Notes: generated by a model from the sequence alone, not told the origin. Positions 51,978-60,968 are shown, numbered from the stretch's first letter. The stretch: DNA of 64,000 nt from Novosphingobium sp. EMRT-2 (GCF_005145025.1 NZ_CP039695.1:1297501-1361500); one strand, 5' to 3'. Program-made: numbers and translations.

Positions 51978-52393
51978 AGTTCGGCCCCTTCGGCTTCCGG
52001 CGCGTCCGTGTTGTTCGGGCAGGTCGGGCAGGCGCGGGCGAACTGCTGATGCGCGAAGTTGGCCGGCGGCCCCTTGCGGCGGCGCGCGCGGATGCAACTG
52101 TGCAGCGGGATCGGCCCATGGATGGGGCAACCGACCTGGTCGCCGCCATAAACCGACAGGACCGCGCGTTCGGGTTCGACGGTCCGGGCCGGATACTTGT
52201 TGTTGATCAGCTTGCTGATGGTGCCGGAGCTGCAGGCGAAGCCGGCCGCTGTCAGACGATCAGCGACGTTCCGCTGACTGGTCTGGTCGCAGGCCGCTGC
52301 GAGCAGATGGAGCCAGCGCGGGAGATCATCGCCCCACGCGGCAATCGCCCGCGCCATGTTGGTGGAGAGTTGATTAACAATCATGGTTAACAC
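51974..52393 (-). CDS. Phage HTH protein with Cys-rich tail (139 aa)
   Basis: LPRWLHLLAAACDQTSQRNV then ADRLTAAGFACSSGTISKLI form a Cro/C1-type helix-turn-helix. The C-terminal tail has CPIHGPIPLHSCIRARRRKG and ACPTCPN, a probable metal-binding segment. Likely an early regulator. Confidence 0.6.
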   Translation of the reverse strand: MLTMIVNQLSTNMARAIAAWGDDLPRWLHLLAAACDQTSQRNVADRLTAAGFACSSGTISKLINNKYPARTVEPERAVLSVYGGDQVGCPIHGPIPLHSCIRARRRKGPPANFAHQQFARACPTCPNNTDAPEAEGAEL

Positions 52394-52399
52394 CCGTGG

Positions 52400-52996
52400 T
52401 CAAAAAAGGGGGGGAAGCGGCGGGTGCGCGGAAATTTCGCGCGCGGTGCCGGTGTTCGGATCGGTGACGATGGTGACGGTGCGCCCGCCTTCGCGGCGCT
52501 GCCCGATGACGGGCACGAGCGGGCCATAGGTGCCGGCCAGAGCATAGACGGAGCGTTGGCCGGAATTGGCGTTGCCGCGCACAACCCGCCGCAGGATGCC
52601 GGCCCGCAACAGCGCGCTGACATAGACCTTCGCCGATGCTTCGGTGACTTCGGCGGTCATGCACAGTTGCACGAGATCAAACCGCTTCAGGATGCGGATG
52701 GCGCGCCACATGGCGGTGCGCCCGCCGCGCTTGGCGCTGGGCCGAAGCGCGGCATCGAGGGCGGGCGGCGTGGCGAGAGTGCGGGCGGTTTCCGGCATGA
52801 GGTATCGCGTGCGTCCCTGACGGTCGTTGGCGGGAATGGCGGTGAGCAGCCCGGCCTGCGCCCAGCGCGAGAGGCGCCATGCGATGGAGCTGGCCGGCGC
52901 GCCGATCGCGCCCGCCAGTTCGGGGACGGATGCGGGATCGGACAGCATGCGAAGGGTGGACCAGAGCGGCTGACGGATGGCGCTGGCGGCGGTCAT
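52400..52996 (-). CDS. Winged-helix phage regulator (198 aa)
   Basis: From MTAASAIRQPLWSTLRMLSD at 52996. Two winged-helix-like halves: PELAGAIGAPASSIAWRLSR and LVQLCMTAEVTEASAKVYVS. No closer family is recognised. In the early operon after the MuB-like gene. Confidence 0.6.
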   Translation of the reverse strand: MTAASAIRQPLWSTLRMLSDPASVPELAGAIGAPASSIAWRLSRWAQAGLLTAIPANDRQGRTRYLMPETARTLATPPALDAALRPSAKRGGRTAMWRAIRILKRFDLVQLCMTAEVTEASAKVYVSALLRAGILRRVVRGNANSGQRSVYALAGTYGPLVPVIGQRREGGRTVTIVTDPNTGTAREISAHPPLPPLF

Positions 52997-53205
52997 GGAA
53001 ACACCTGCGAAATCAGAGTGGGGATGCACCGCCACGCAAGATGCGCGGCGAGCATCAGGATCGGGGGCAGGATGGCGGCCGGGAGCGCGGCGGCGATCGG
53101 CGCGACAGCCCGCGCCAAACGCCGCTGCTGTTCGCGCAGATCGTCGGTTTCGACATCGCGTGGGATGACGATGATGACGGCGGGGATAGCTTCCGGGCCG
53201 CGCAT
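52993..53205 (-). CDS. Small membrane phage protein (70 aa)
   Basis: Start MRGPEAIPAVIIVIPRDVET at 53205, with a C-terminal membrane segment AVAPIAAALPAAILPPILML. It overlaps the next gene by ATGA. Function unknown. Confidence 0.55.
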   Translation of the reverse strand: MRGPEAIPAVIIVIPRDVETDDLREQQRRLARAVAPIAAALPAAILPPILMLAAHLAWRCIPTLISQVFP

Positions 53206-53207
53206 GG

Positions 53208-53978
53208 TCAGGCCGCCTTGCGCGTGATCACGTCGCCGGTGCGCACCGGACGATCGCCCCACCATGCGGCGTTGATGTTGGCTATGCCTTCTTCGGCCGC
53301 GAGCTTTTGGGCGGCCTGCAGGTTGTTGACGATGCGGCGCGTAACGCCCTTGCAGTGCACCCGGAACAGTTCGGCCAAGTCATCGGCAATGCGGATACGG
53401 TGGCAATAGTGATCGCGCAGCTTGATCGCATCGTCATAGGAGGCAGGCAGCGCAGCCGTAGTGGCGACGATGCGGTTGTCGAACCGCTCCCACGCCTTCA
53501 GCTTCGCCGGCAGCGCCTCTTCGCCGATCATCAGGATGGCGATGTTCGTGCCGTCGTGGATGTCGCGCAGGGTGTTAACCAGCCCCTTGTTCGCGAGGTA
53601 ATCCATCTCGTCCACGATCAGATCGACGGGTTGGCGGTTGAGCTGCTCGATGATCTGGCGCAGCAGATCGGCCGCCACACGCTTCGGCCGGGCGATGCCG
53701 AGTTCGGCCGCCAGCACGTCCAGCAGCGTCTTGCGGGTCCAGAGTTCCTGCGCCTGGATATAGGCCGCGCCGGTCCGCGCCGCGCTGAAGGCGGCGGCGA
53801 CCGTCTTTCCGTAGCCCGAGAACCCATGGAAGATGCCCATGCGCGCGGACGGATTGTCGCTTTCGCGGCAGTCGATCAGCGTCTTGAGGCACAGCGCCAT
53901 GTTGGTGAGCTGCGCCTGCCCCTGCCCCGGCGAGTGATCGCCGAAATCAAGAGTGGGCTGGTTGGCAAGATCATGCAT
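53208..53978 (-). CDS. MuB-like transposition AAA ATPase
   Basis: A 256-aa ATPase from ATG at 53978 (GGAGAA upstream). Walker A is FHGFSGYGKTVAAAFSAART (50-59) and Walker B PVDLIVDEMDYLANKGLVNT. The C-terminus has LFRVHCKGVTRRIVNNLQAA. It selects targets and activates the adjacent MuA-like transposase, forming filaments on DNA in Mu. Confidence 0.9.
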   Translation of the reverse strand: MHDLANQPTLDFGDHSPGQGQAQLTNMALCLKTLIDCRESDNPSARMGIFHGFSGYGKTVAAAFSAARTGAAYIQAQELWTRKTLLDVLAAELGIARPKRVAADLLRQIIEQLNRQPVDLIVDEMDYLANKGLVNTLRDIHDGTNIAILMIGEEALPAKLKAWERFDNRIVATTAALPASYDDAIKLRDHYCHRIRIADDLAELFRVHCKGVTRRIVNNLQAAQKLAAEEGIANINAAWWGDRPVRTGDVITRKAA

Positions 53979-54028
53979 CGGCGGTTCTCCGTGGTTGAAG
54001 GCAGGGTGAAAGGGTGTTTCGGGGCGCA

Positions 54029-55843
54029 TCAGGCGGCGCCCTGCTGGCGGCGCGGCGCGGCAGGGCCGGCGCGCTGGAAATCGACGAAGGTCATCTTGTG
54101 GGCGCGGTATTCGCTGGTGCCCGCGTAGAGCTGCGCCCGGCGCAGTGCGTCCGGCTCCACCGCATCCCCGCGCTTGTCCGCGGCGATGACGGCATCGGCT
54201 TCGGCGACCTTCTGTTCGACCGTGCGGGCCGGTGCCGCGACCTGTTCGGTGCGGCGCATGACGGCATCGAGCTGCGCGCGATCGACCGGCGCTTCCGGCG
54301 TGGCCGCGATGCTGGCGATGGCCGGGGTGACGTGGCGGACGGTCGGCGGCGGCAGATGTGCCAGCTTGCCCGCCGCTTCGGCCTCGGCGCGCAGCAGCTC
54401 GTCGCGCGCTGTGTCAAAGCTATAGAGCCGTTGCTTGGCGCGCAGTTCCGCCTTGGCCGCGCTCATGTGCGCCTGCATCTGGTTGCGGGCGGCCATGGCG
54501 AATTGCTGTTCGGTCATGCCGGACCGTGCGGCATCGACCACAGTGTCGATGTAATTGCCGTTCGCGTCGAACAGGAACAGCGCGCCGAGATCGTCCTCGT
54601 CACGGCGAACGTGGACCGGCTTGCCCATCCATTCGACGAGACGCGGCGACCAGTAGCGACCGTTCTTCCAGCGCACGCCGCGCTTGGTGACAGTGGCCGT
54701 GCCGACATAGGCCGAGAGGGCCAGCTTCAGTTCGCGTTCACCCGGTGCGGCGCGCGCCGGCTGCGGGCTGCGCTGCCACCGTTCCATCGGTGACATCTTC
54801 AGGCTGGAATGCGTGCGCTGATGGTATTCGCCATCAACCCACGCATCCAGAATGGTCTGCAGCTCGGCGCCGCTGATGCTGGCGGTGATCTCGGCGCGGC
54901 CGGTCTTCTTCTTGGCCTTGGCGCGCAGCTTCTGCGCCTGCGCGACATTGTGCCCGGCGAAGCCCGGCAGAAGCGCCGCGCGTTCCCGCATGAACGTCCC
55001 AAAGAGGCGCTCGACGTGCGGCTTGTCTTCCGGCGTGCCCGGCAGGCAGGGGTCGAGCGTGATGCCCAGCAGATCGAGGGCGGTGCCGATCGACGCGTTG
55101 ATAAAGCCCGAGCCGTTATCGACCTTCAGCACTTCGGGCATGACGCCCCACGCCGCGATCGTGGTGACCAGCATGCGCCGGACCGACTGCGCGCTTTCCG
55201 ACGCGACAACGAGGAAGCGGGCGCGGCGGCTCCAGCGATCAATTATGCCCAGCACCGACCAGCGGCCATCGGTGCAGTGCACGTCGGCCTTGGTCGTATC
55301 GATCTCCCACATTTCGTGGGCGTAACCGACGGTTGCATCCATACGGCCGAGCGCGGGGCGATAGGACGACTTGTAGCCATCCGGATCGCGCAAGGCGGTG
55401 AAGAGGACTTTCTTACGCTCTTCGAGATCACGCATGAACAGCTGAAGCACGCGCAGATGCGGCAGTTCACCGAAATTGAAGGCGCGTAGCAGCTTGAGGA
55501 CGGTCGCCGCTGGGCGCCGCTGTTCGGCGATCATCGCCTCGACCGCATCGGCAATGTCCGGATGACGGTCAAAAAAGCCGGTGCCTTTCGGTCGCCCGCG
55601 CTGACGTGCCGTGGCCTTGACCGCATCGGTCTGCCGCGAAACGAAATCATCGCGGGCGGCGTCTGGCAGCGCCAGCGCGCAGTAGGCCCGTCCGCCCCCG
55701 AGATCGGCGCGGCGCTTCCACTGCCATGCCTCGGCTTCGGCCCGCTTGCGGACGCCGCGTTCGGTGGTCGGCAGGCCGGCAAGGCGCAGGTCCGCGATCT
55801 CGCGCGCGGTAAGCCAGAGGGCATCAGGCACGGCGGCGCTCAT
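54029..55843 (-). CDS. MuA-like DDE transposase
   Basis: A 604-aa transposase from ATG at 55843, which overlaps the upstream stop (ATGA). N-terminal Mu-type HTH domain (WLTAREIADLRLAGLPTTER), then the rve core: HEMWEIDTTKADVHC (Asp182), EVLKVDNGSGFINAS (Asp242) and EDKPHVERLFGTFMR (Glu278). A Mu-transposase C-terminal beta domain follows (KNGRYWSPRLVEWMGKPVHV). It integrates and replicates the phage by transposition. Confidence 0.93.
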   Translation of the reverse strand: MSAAVPDALWLTAREIADLRLAGLPTTERGVRKRAEAEAWQWKRRADLGGGRAYCALALPDAARDDFVSRQTDAVKATARQRGRPKGTGFFDRHPDIADAVEAMIAEQRRPAATVLKLLRAFNFGELPHLRVLQLFMRDLEERKKVLFTALRDPDGYKSSYRPALGRMDATVGYAHEMWEIDTTKADVHCTDGRWSVLGIIDRWSRRARFLVVASESAQSVRRMLVTTIAAWGVMPEVLKVDNGSGFINASIGTALDLLGITLDPCLPGTPEDKPHVERLFGTFMRERAALLPGFAGHNVAQAQKLRAKAKKKTGRAEITASISGAELQTILDAWVDGEYHQRTHSSLKMSPMERWQRSPQPARAAPGERELKLALSAYVGTATVTKRGVRWKNGRYWSPRLVEWMGKPVHVRRDEDDLGALFLFDANGNYIDTVVDAARSGMTEQQFAMAARNQMQAHMSAAKAELRAKQRLYSFDTARDELLRAEAEAAGKLAHLPPPTVRHVTPAIASIAATPEAPVDRAQLDAVMRRTEQVAAPARTVEQKVAEADAVIAADKRGDAVEPDALRRAQLYAGTSEYRAHKMTFVDFQRAGPAAPRRQQGAA

Positions 55844-56223
55844 TCGCCACCGCTCTGCTTCAGCGCGCGGGCAAGCCGCTCGGCCTCGGTGCGGCCCAGC
55901 ATGCGGCCGGGCGGGGGAAAGGAAACCGCAATGCCCTGCGCCTGCAACAGCCTTGCAAGCTCGCCGCTGGCGATGCTGTTGTCTGGCAGGATAACCGGTT
56001 CGTCGCCTTTGTTGACCCGTTCCGACGCAAGGCGAACATTCGCGGTACAAATGGCGCGTGGCCGCATGTATAGAGCGCGCATGAGAGTCGCGGCCCACCA
56101 GTCCACCAGTTCGCACGAGGCGGCCTTCCAGCGCGCCCAGGGCGTGGGCGTGGGAACGAAGGCATACTCGTCGATGATGATGGTGCCGCGCTTCCCGAGC
56201 AGCGGGGCGTGGGGATCAGACAC
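55840..56223 (-). CDS. Early phage protein between ner and transposase (127 aa)
   Basis: GTG start at 56223 chosen (TTG at 56262 is possible): VSDPHAPLLGKRGTIIIDEY, then WWAATLMRALYMRPRAICTA and ILPDNSIASGELARLLQAQG. Overlaps the transposase start by ATGA. Function unknown. Confidence 0.5.
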   Translation of the reverse strand: MSDPHAPLLGKRGTIIIDEYAFVPTPTPWARWKAASCELVDWWAATLMRALYMRPRAICTANVRLASERVNKGDEPVILPDNSIASGELARLLQAQGIAVSFPPPGRMLGRTEAERLARALKQSGGE

Positions 56224-56268
56224 GTGCGCGCGCCTCCCCGAGCAGCGAATTAGGCGAGGCAAGGCGCA

Positions 56269-56508
56269 TCAGGCTGCCCGCCGCATCTTGATGCGCTGGC
56301 CGTCTTTTCCGTACCGGCTCGGCCAGATTTCCGACGCGGGACGTTCAAGAAAGTCCGCGATGATGCCCTCGCAACGCGCTGAAACGCGTGCGTTGATGGC
56401 AAGGCCAAGTGCCTGTTTGCTGACACCATTGGCCGCAGCCAAATCAGCGAGAGTAGTGCCTCGCTTTCTGATTGCGGCCTTGATGTCCTCGGGGTGCATA
56501 TCGTCCAT
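56269..56508 (-). CDS. ner: Ner-like DNA-binding regulator
   Basis: A 79-aa protein: MDDMHPEDIKAAIRKRGTTL, then the HTH ADLAAANGVSKQALGLAINA and IIADFLERPASEIWPSRYGK, the Ner/Nlp signature. In Mu, Ner represses early and repressor promoters. It is divergent from the S24 repressor gene with 39 bp between starts. Confidence 0.9.
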   Translation of the reverse strand: MDDMHPEDIKAAIRKRGTTLADLAAANGVSKQALGLAINARVSARCEGIIADFLERPASEIWPSRYGKDGQRIKMRRAA

Positions 56509-56524
56509 ACCGCGCCTTTCCTCC

Positions 56525-56565
56525 TGTCGTTTTGCTTGTCATTAGCTATGACAGGCAAAAAGACA
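56525..56565. promoter_or_regulatory. Operator between ner and repressor (nested inverted repeat)
   Basis: Inner arms TGTCAT (56537-56542) and ATGACA (56548-56553) and outer arms TGTCGTTTTGC (56525-56535) and GCAAAAAGACA (56555-56565) share one centre at 56545. The site overlaps the repressor start codon and is the likely Ner or repressor binding site. Confidence 0.6.
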
Positions 56566-57315
56566 TGTAAAGCGCAAAATGAAAATGCGTTCGTCGCTGG
56601 CTGGTCAGCTGCGGCCGCCGCGCGCCTCAAGGCCGCGATCAAAAGGTTTGGCAGTCAGGATAAAGTGTCCGCTAGCGCGGGAATTTCACGCCAATCGCTA
56701 GTAGAAATTCTACGGTTTGACGAAATTGCCGAGCGAGGTTCACGGCCTCGCTACAAAAATCTTTACGCCATTTGCGAAGCCATTGGCATAAGTGAAGATG
56801 ACATAATCGCAGACGGACCAAAGGTTTCGGTAAATCTTCCAGATTTATCGAAGCCTCTTTCTGGAGACGTTCAACTCAATGGCGAAGACTTCAATTTAAT
56901 AAGGCAGTATGAAGTTAATGTATCAGCCGGACCTGGACTGATACCTGCGAGAGAGAGCGCGTCAGACGGCATCGCATTCGCTCGATCGTGGCTCCTTCGG
57001 CGCGGTATAGCCGCCGATCTATCAGGATTGGTCAAGGTCAAAGGGGACAGTATGGCTCCTACCATCCCTGATGGGGCGATGGTGCTTGTCCAACTTGATC
57101 CTCATATCGAACGCGAAGGCATTTACGTATTCAGCCGTGACGGAGAAGCCTTCGTGAAACGTCTAATGCCGGTGGACGTGGCGCCAGATGGGCGGCCGAA
57201 ATCAATCGTCATCATGTCCGACAACCCAGAATATCATCCGGAGGCATTGGCGGGTTCGGCACTGAAGGACATTAGAATTGTGGGGCGCGTCAGGACGGTG
57301 CTAGCGGATTTGTAG
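56548..57315 (+). CDS. S24-family phage repressor
   Basis: A 255-aa repressor from ATG at 56548, preferred to 56494 because it starts inside the operator region. An N-terminal HTH (RFGSQDKVSASAGISRQSLV) is joined to a LexA-like S24 domain: VKVKGDSMAPTIPDGAMVLV (Ser168) and GIYVFSRDGEAFVKRL (Lys204). It maintains lysogeny and may self-cleave under DNA damage, although no classical Ala-Gly site is evident. The codon use is less GC-rich than in the structural genes. Confidence 0.9.
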   Translation: MTGKKTCKAQNENAFVAGWSAAAAARLKAAIKRFGSQDKVSASAGISRQSLVEILRFDEIAERGSRPRYKNLYAICEAIGISEDDIIADGPKVSVNLPDLSKPLSGDVQLNGEDFNLIRQYEVNVSAGPGLIPARESASDGIAFARSWLLRRGIAADLSGLVKVKGDSMAPTIPDGAMVLVQLDPHIEREGIYVFSRDGEAFVKRLMPVDVAPDGRPKSIVIMSDNPEYHPEALAGSALKDIRIVGRVRTVLADL

Positions 57316-57343
57316 CGCACGCTCGGCTTATGGGGGAATAGTA

Positions 57344-57691
57344 ATGAATTTCACGAAGGTTTTGTTGATATCGTCGCTGTTACTTTTGCCATGCCCGGCA
57401 CTGGCAGCTTCAACGTATCTGTCGTGTGAATTTCAAAGCAACGGCGGGGTCTGGCCAGTAAACATTACGGCAGATGAGCAATCCGGAAAGGTGACTCTTT
57501 TTATGCCATCTTCCGGCCACACCGAAACGGTTCCGGCCGCATTTGGTGCTGATAAGGTTGTCTTTAGGACGGGCATGATGGCATACGAATTAAGCCGGAC
57601 TGACCTGTCCATTACGCGCGTTGTGTCAGTTATTAACTCGACAGAGCAAGGGCGATGCAAGGTGCAGCAGCCGCCGAAAAGGGCCTTCTAA
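57344..57691 (+). CDS. Small secreted protein next to the repressor (possible lysogenic conversion gene)
   Basis: A 115-aa protein with a clear signal peptide, MNFTKVLLISSLLLLPCPAL then AA at the probable cleavage site. The mature part (STYLSCEFQSNGGVWPVNIT) has two cysteines and beta-rich composition. It is AT-richer than its neighbours and reads with the repressor, so it is probably expressed in the lysogen. No family is recognised. Confidence 0.65.
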   Translation: MNFTKVLLISSLLLLPCPALAASTYLSCEFQSNGGVWPVNITADEQSGKVTLFMPSSGHTETVPAAFGADKVVFRTGMMAYELSRTDLSITRVVSVINSTEQGRCKVQQPPKRAF

Positions 57692-58263
57692 TCGGCTGGT
57701 GCGCCTAACTCCTCACTCGGCACAGCCAGCCCATCGGCGATTAATCCCTCGCCCCAAATCCGTACCCGCTCCAGCCTCAAGGTGTTGTCGCGGAACTGGT
57801 CGTATTTGACGCGGGGGATGGTGACGTATCCTGCCAGGGCATCGGCACCGGGTCCGTCACGATCCGGGGCAGTACCGTTCGCGGCGGTGGCGGCGGGTCC
57901 GCCGGATGGACCGCAATGGACCGGGGCGCGCACGCCGGCATGAGCATCACCATAGCGATCAGCGGCAGCGCGCTGATCCACGACAGAGGCAGGTTCTTCA
58001 CGATCGGCCTTTCTCGCCTGTTCGGCGTAACGGGTTTCGGTTTCGATGCGGACAGCCTCGGCGCGCGCCGCAGCAGCCTTTTCCGCTGCGGTGACAGCCT
58101 TGCGCTGCAGCTGCGCCACGTCGCGCCATTCGTTGCGGTTGTCGCGATAGTGGTTGCCGCGTAGCCAGGCCGCGATCAGGGCGATGATCAGCAGGCCGAC
58201 CAGGCCGCCCGCGATCGGGACCAGGCGCATGCGCAGTGCATCGACGATCGGCTGCATTTTCAT
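57688..58263 (-). CDS. Rz-like inner-membrane spanin
   Basis: A 191-aa protein from ATG at 58263: MKMQPIVDALRMRLVPIAGG with the membrane segment LVGLLIIALIAAWL, then a coiled coil (AQLQRKAVTAAEKAAAARAE, RIETETRYAEQARKADREE). This is the type II Rz layout. Its C-terminal part encodes Rz1 in another frame. With Rz1 it fuses the membranes at the last step of lysis. No endolysin gene is visible nearby. Confidence 0.75.
   Translation of the reverse strand: MKMQPIVDALRMRLVPIAGGLVGLLIIALIAAWLRGNHYRDNRNEWRDVAQLQRKAVTAAEKAAAARAEAVRIETETRYAEQARKADREEPASVVDQRAAADRYGDAHAGVRAPVHCGPSGGPAATAANGTAPDRDGPGADALAGYVTIPRVKYDQFRDNTLRLERVRIWGEGLIADGLAVPSEELGAPAD
57777..58001 (-). CDS. Rz1-like outer-membrane spanin lipoprotein, nested in Rz
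   Basis: A 74-aa protein in a different frame, wholly inside the Rz gene: a signal segment MKNLPLSWISALPLIAMVML followed by MPAC (lipobox-like) and a Pro-rich mature part (VHPADPPPPPRTVLPRIVTD). Short, Pro-rich, lipidated and nested are the Rz1 hallmarks. The lipobox is imperfect, so acylation is inferred. Confidence 0.7.
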   Translation of the reverse strand: MKNLPLSWISALPLIAMVMLMPACAPRSIAVHPADPPPPPRTVLPRIVTDPVPMPWQDTSPSPASNTTSSATTP

Positions 58264-58335
58264 CACCCCGAAATTTGGCCCACAGGGCGCGTGGAGCGAC
58301 GATCCGCTCCTTGGTACCTGAATTGACGCCGACAC

Positions 58336-58356
58336 CCCGTAGCAGCGTGCTACGGG
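58336..58356. promoter_or_regulatory. Stem-loop ahead of the structural operon
   Basis: CCCGTAGCA-GCG-TGCTACGGG, perfect 9-bp arms with a 3-nt spacer, in the 240-bp region between divergent Rz and the protease gene. It may be an activator operator or a terminator. Confidence 0.45.
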
Positions 58357-58503
58357 CAGATTTGGCGCGGTTCGATCGTCACCCTTCCGGCGCTCTTGCC
58401 ATCGGTGCGGCGATGGGCCATTGCCTGCCTGTCACGTCCATTCCGGCCTGATGTCCGTCCGCTGACATCACGCGCGCGTTTCCCGCCCGGTTAGCTGGGC
58501 GGC

Positions 58504-59469
58504 ATGGATCAGACGAAACCCCGCACCATCCGCATTGCCCGCACCGGCACGTTCACCAGCAACGAAGGCATTCAGGTCTCGTTCGGTGCGGCCGAGCTGG
58601 CGGCGACCGCCGCCGCCTATGACCCCGCCGCCGATCCGGCGCCGCTGGTGGTCGGCCATCCCAAGCTGGACGATCCGGCCTATGGCTGGGTGAGCGGTCT
58701 TGCCGTCGAGGGTGATACGCTGGTCGCCACGCCCGACAAGGTGGAGCCGGCCTTTGCCGAGATGGTGAGCGAGGGGCGCTTTCCCAAGGTTTCCGCGCGG
58801 TTCTACCCGCCCGAGCATCCGGCCAATCCCAAGCCCGGCGCCTGGTATCTCAAGCACATCGGTTTCCTGGGTGCGCATGCGCCGGGGATCAAGGGGCTTG
58901 GCACCGTACAGTTCGCCGACGGCGCGGATGAAGGCGCGGTCACGCTGGATTTTTCATCCCACGAACAGGAGGCCGCTTTGGCTGACAAGGAAAAGGAAGT
59001 GAGCTTCGCCGAGCGCGAAGCCGCGTTGAATGAGCGTGAGGCCAAAGTCGCGGCCCGCGAAAAGGCCGATGCCGAAAAGGCGGCCAAGGCCCGGCACGAG
59101 GCGCATGTGTCGTTTGCCGAAGGGCTGGTGTCGAAGGCGCTGCTGGCGCCGGCCGGCAAGGGCCTGGTCGTGGGCCTGCTCGACCATTTCGACGCCACGG
59201 CGATGGTGAGCTTTGGCGAAGCGGGCGAGATGGCCCCGGCCGACGCCTTCCGCAAACTGTTCGACGGCGCCACGCCACTGGTCAGCTTCGGCGAGCATGG
59301 CAAGAAACCCGAGGGACAGGAAACCCACGTCAGCTTCGCCGCGCCGGATGGCTACAGCGTCGATCCGGCCGCTGGTGCGCTTCATGCCGCCGCGACTGCG
59401 ATCCAGCGGGACAATCCCGATCTCGACTGGATGGCCTGCGTCAGGCGCGCCCAGGCGCAGGGTTCCTGA
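58504..59469 (+). CDS. Mu I-like head maturation protease with scaffold region
   Basis: A 321-aa protein starting MDQTKPRTIRIARTGTFTSN. The protease part has PLVVGHPKLDDPAYGWVSGL and KVSARFYPPEHPANPKPGAW, the Mu gpI pattern. The second half is a charged coiled coil (ADKEKEVSFAEREAALNERE, KVAAREKADAEKAAKARHEA) typical of the scaffold that is processed out during head assembly. First gene of the rightward structural operon. Confidence 0.88.
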   Translation: MDQTKPRTIRIARTGTFTSNEGIQVSFGAAELAATAAAYDPAADPAPLVVGHPKLDDPAYGWVSGLAVEGDTLVATPDKVEPAFAEMVSEGRFPKVSARFYPPEHPANPKPGAWYLKHIGFLGAHAPGIKGLGTVQFADGADEGAVTLDFSSHEQEAALADKEKEVSFAEREAALNEREAKVAAREKADAEKAAKARHEAHVSFAEGLVSKALLAPAGKGLVVGLLDHFDATAMVSFGEAGEMAPADAFRKLFDGATPLVSFGEHGKKPEGQETHVSFAAPDGYSVDPAAGALHAAATAIQRDNPDLDWMACVRRAQAQGS

Positions 59470-59513
59470 TCCGGCCCGTCACTCTCCCCGCACCATCCTG
59501 AAGGACCAGCACG

Positions 59514-59849
59514 ATGTCCAAGACTGTTCTGTTTTCCATGACCGCCCTCGCCTCGGCAGCGGTTTCCGCCAATCGCTTTGTCGGCCTGCTGACCGGCGCG
59601 CATTGCGCGGCCGGTGCCAAGCCGCAGGGCGTGTCCTGCTATGCCGCCGCCGTGGGCGAAGCCTTCGAGGTCGATGTGTACGGCACGCGCATGGTCGAGG
59701 CCGGTGACATCATCGCGCCCGGCGCGGAGGTGAAGTCCGATGCCACCGGCAGGGCGATCCCGCGAGCCGGCGCTGGCGAAATCGGAGGTTACGCTATCAG
59801 CGGTGCTTCCGCTGCCGGCCAGCTGATTGAGGTGCTGTTGCGGTTTTAG
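59514..59849 (+). CDS. DUF2190-type capsid decoration protein
   Basis: A 111-aa protein: ANRFVGLLTGAHCAAGAKPQ, VGEAFEVDVYGTRMVEAGDI and GAEVKSDATGRAIPRAGAGE. This beta-rich pattern between protease and capsid genes is the DUF2190 decoration family. Confidence 0.75.
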   Translation: MSKTVLFSMTALASAAVSANRFVGLLTGAHCAAGAKPQGVSCYAAAVGEAFEVDVYGTRMVEAGDIIAPGAEVKSDATGRAIPRAGAGEIGGYAISGASAAGQLIEVLLRF

Positions 59850-59956
59850 CCGCAACCCCGACGCCCAGGGAGGCGGCCTGATCCGGCCCACATCCGGCAG
59901 TCAGGCGGCGCAACGGCCTCCCCCCGACATCATCTTTTCACGAGGAAGCAAACCCC

Positions 59957-60886
59957 ATGTCCATGAACACTTCGCAGGCCCGCGTCGTTGATCCGATCCT
60001 GACCCAGCATGCGCGCGGCTACAGGAACGGCCAGTATGTCGGAGGCGCTCTGTTTCCGACCGTCACCATGCCGACGCGCGCAGCAAAGCGGATCGAATTC
60101 GATCGCTCGGCCTTCAAACGTCGCCGCACCCGCCGAGCGCCCGGCACGCCGATCGTTGCGCTGGAATTCGGGTACGAGGGCAAGCCGGTGGCGCTGCACC
60201 AGGAAGCGCTTTCGGCGATCGTGCCCTTTGAGCACATGGCTGATGCGAGCCAGGTGCCGGGCCTCGATCTGCAGCAGATCGGCGTGGACACCGTGCTGGC
60301 GGTGATCGCGTTGGAAAAGGAAATTCAGCAGGCCGGGGTGGCGCGATTGGCGGCCAACTATGCCGCGGCCAACAAGGCGGCGCTGGCTGGTGACGACAAG
60401 TGGTCCGATCCGGACAGCGATCCGCTGGTTCAAGTCAATGACGCGATCGAGGTAATCCGTTCGCGTATTGGCGTGCGGGCCAACACGCTGATGCTGGGCG
60501 GCAAGCTGGCCAGCAAGCTCAAATCGCACCCGAAGATCAGGGACCATTTCAAGTTCACCACCTCTGCATCGGTGACGATGGAAATGCTGCGCGCCTATTT
60601 CGATCTGCCGACCGTGGTTGCGGGCGACGCGATCTACGACATGCCGGATGGCACCACCGTCGATGCATGGGGTGGGGATGCGATCCTCGCCTATGTGCCG
60701 CTGGAGGGCGAGCGTCAGATGCCGGTCCCCAGCTACGGCTACACCTATCAGCTTTCCGGACATCCGCTGGTCGAGCCGAGCCGGCAGGACGCTGGCATCC
60801 GCAGCTGGGTGAACGACTGCCTGGATGAATTCTCGCCCGAGATGGTCGGTCCTGACGCCGGGTTCCTCTTTCAGGCCGCGCTCTGA
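59957..60886 (+). CDS. Major capsid protein
   Basis: A 309-aa protein with ARVVDPILTQHARGYRNGQY, VGGALFPTVTMPTRAAKRIE, a middle region with PNTLMLGGKLASKLK-type segment (here ANTLMLGGKLASKLKSHPKI) and AWGGDAILAYVPLEGERQMP. HK97-fold major head subunit of transposable phages, in the expected position after the decoration protein. Confidence 0.88.
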   Translation: MSMNTSQARVVDPILTQHARGYRNGQYVGGALFPTVTMPTRAAKRIEFDRSAFKRRRTRRAPGTPIVALEFGYEGKPVALHQEALSAIVPFEHMADASQVPGLDLQQIGVDTVLAVIALEKEIQQAGVARLAANYAAANKAALAGDDKWSDPDSDPLVQVNDAIEVIRSRIGVRANTLMLGGKLASKLKSHPKIRDHFKFTTSASVTMEMLRAYFDLPTVVAGDAIYDMPDGTTVDAWGGDAILAYVPLEGERQMPVPSYGYTYQLSGHPLVEPSRQDAGIRSWVNDCLDEFSPEMVGPDAGFLFQAAL

Positions 60887-60968
60887 TCCTTGGCGCGGCC
60901 TGACCGGGTGGCGGCGACCTGACCCGCCGCCACCCGGCCTTTCCCTCCCCTTCGCGGAGTTTGTTTCC

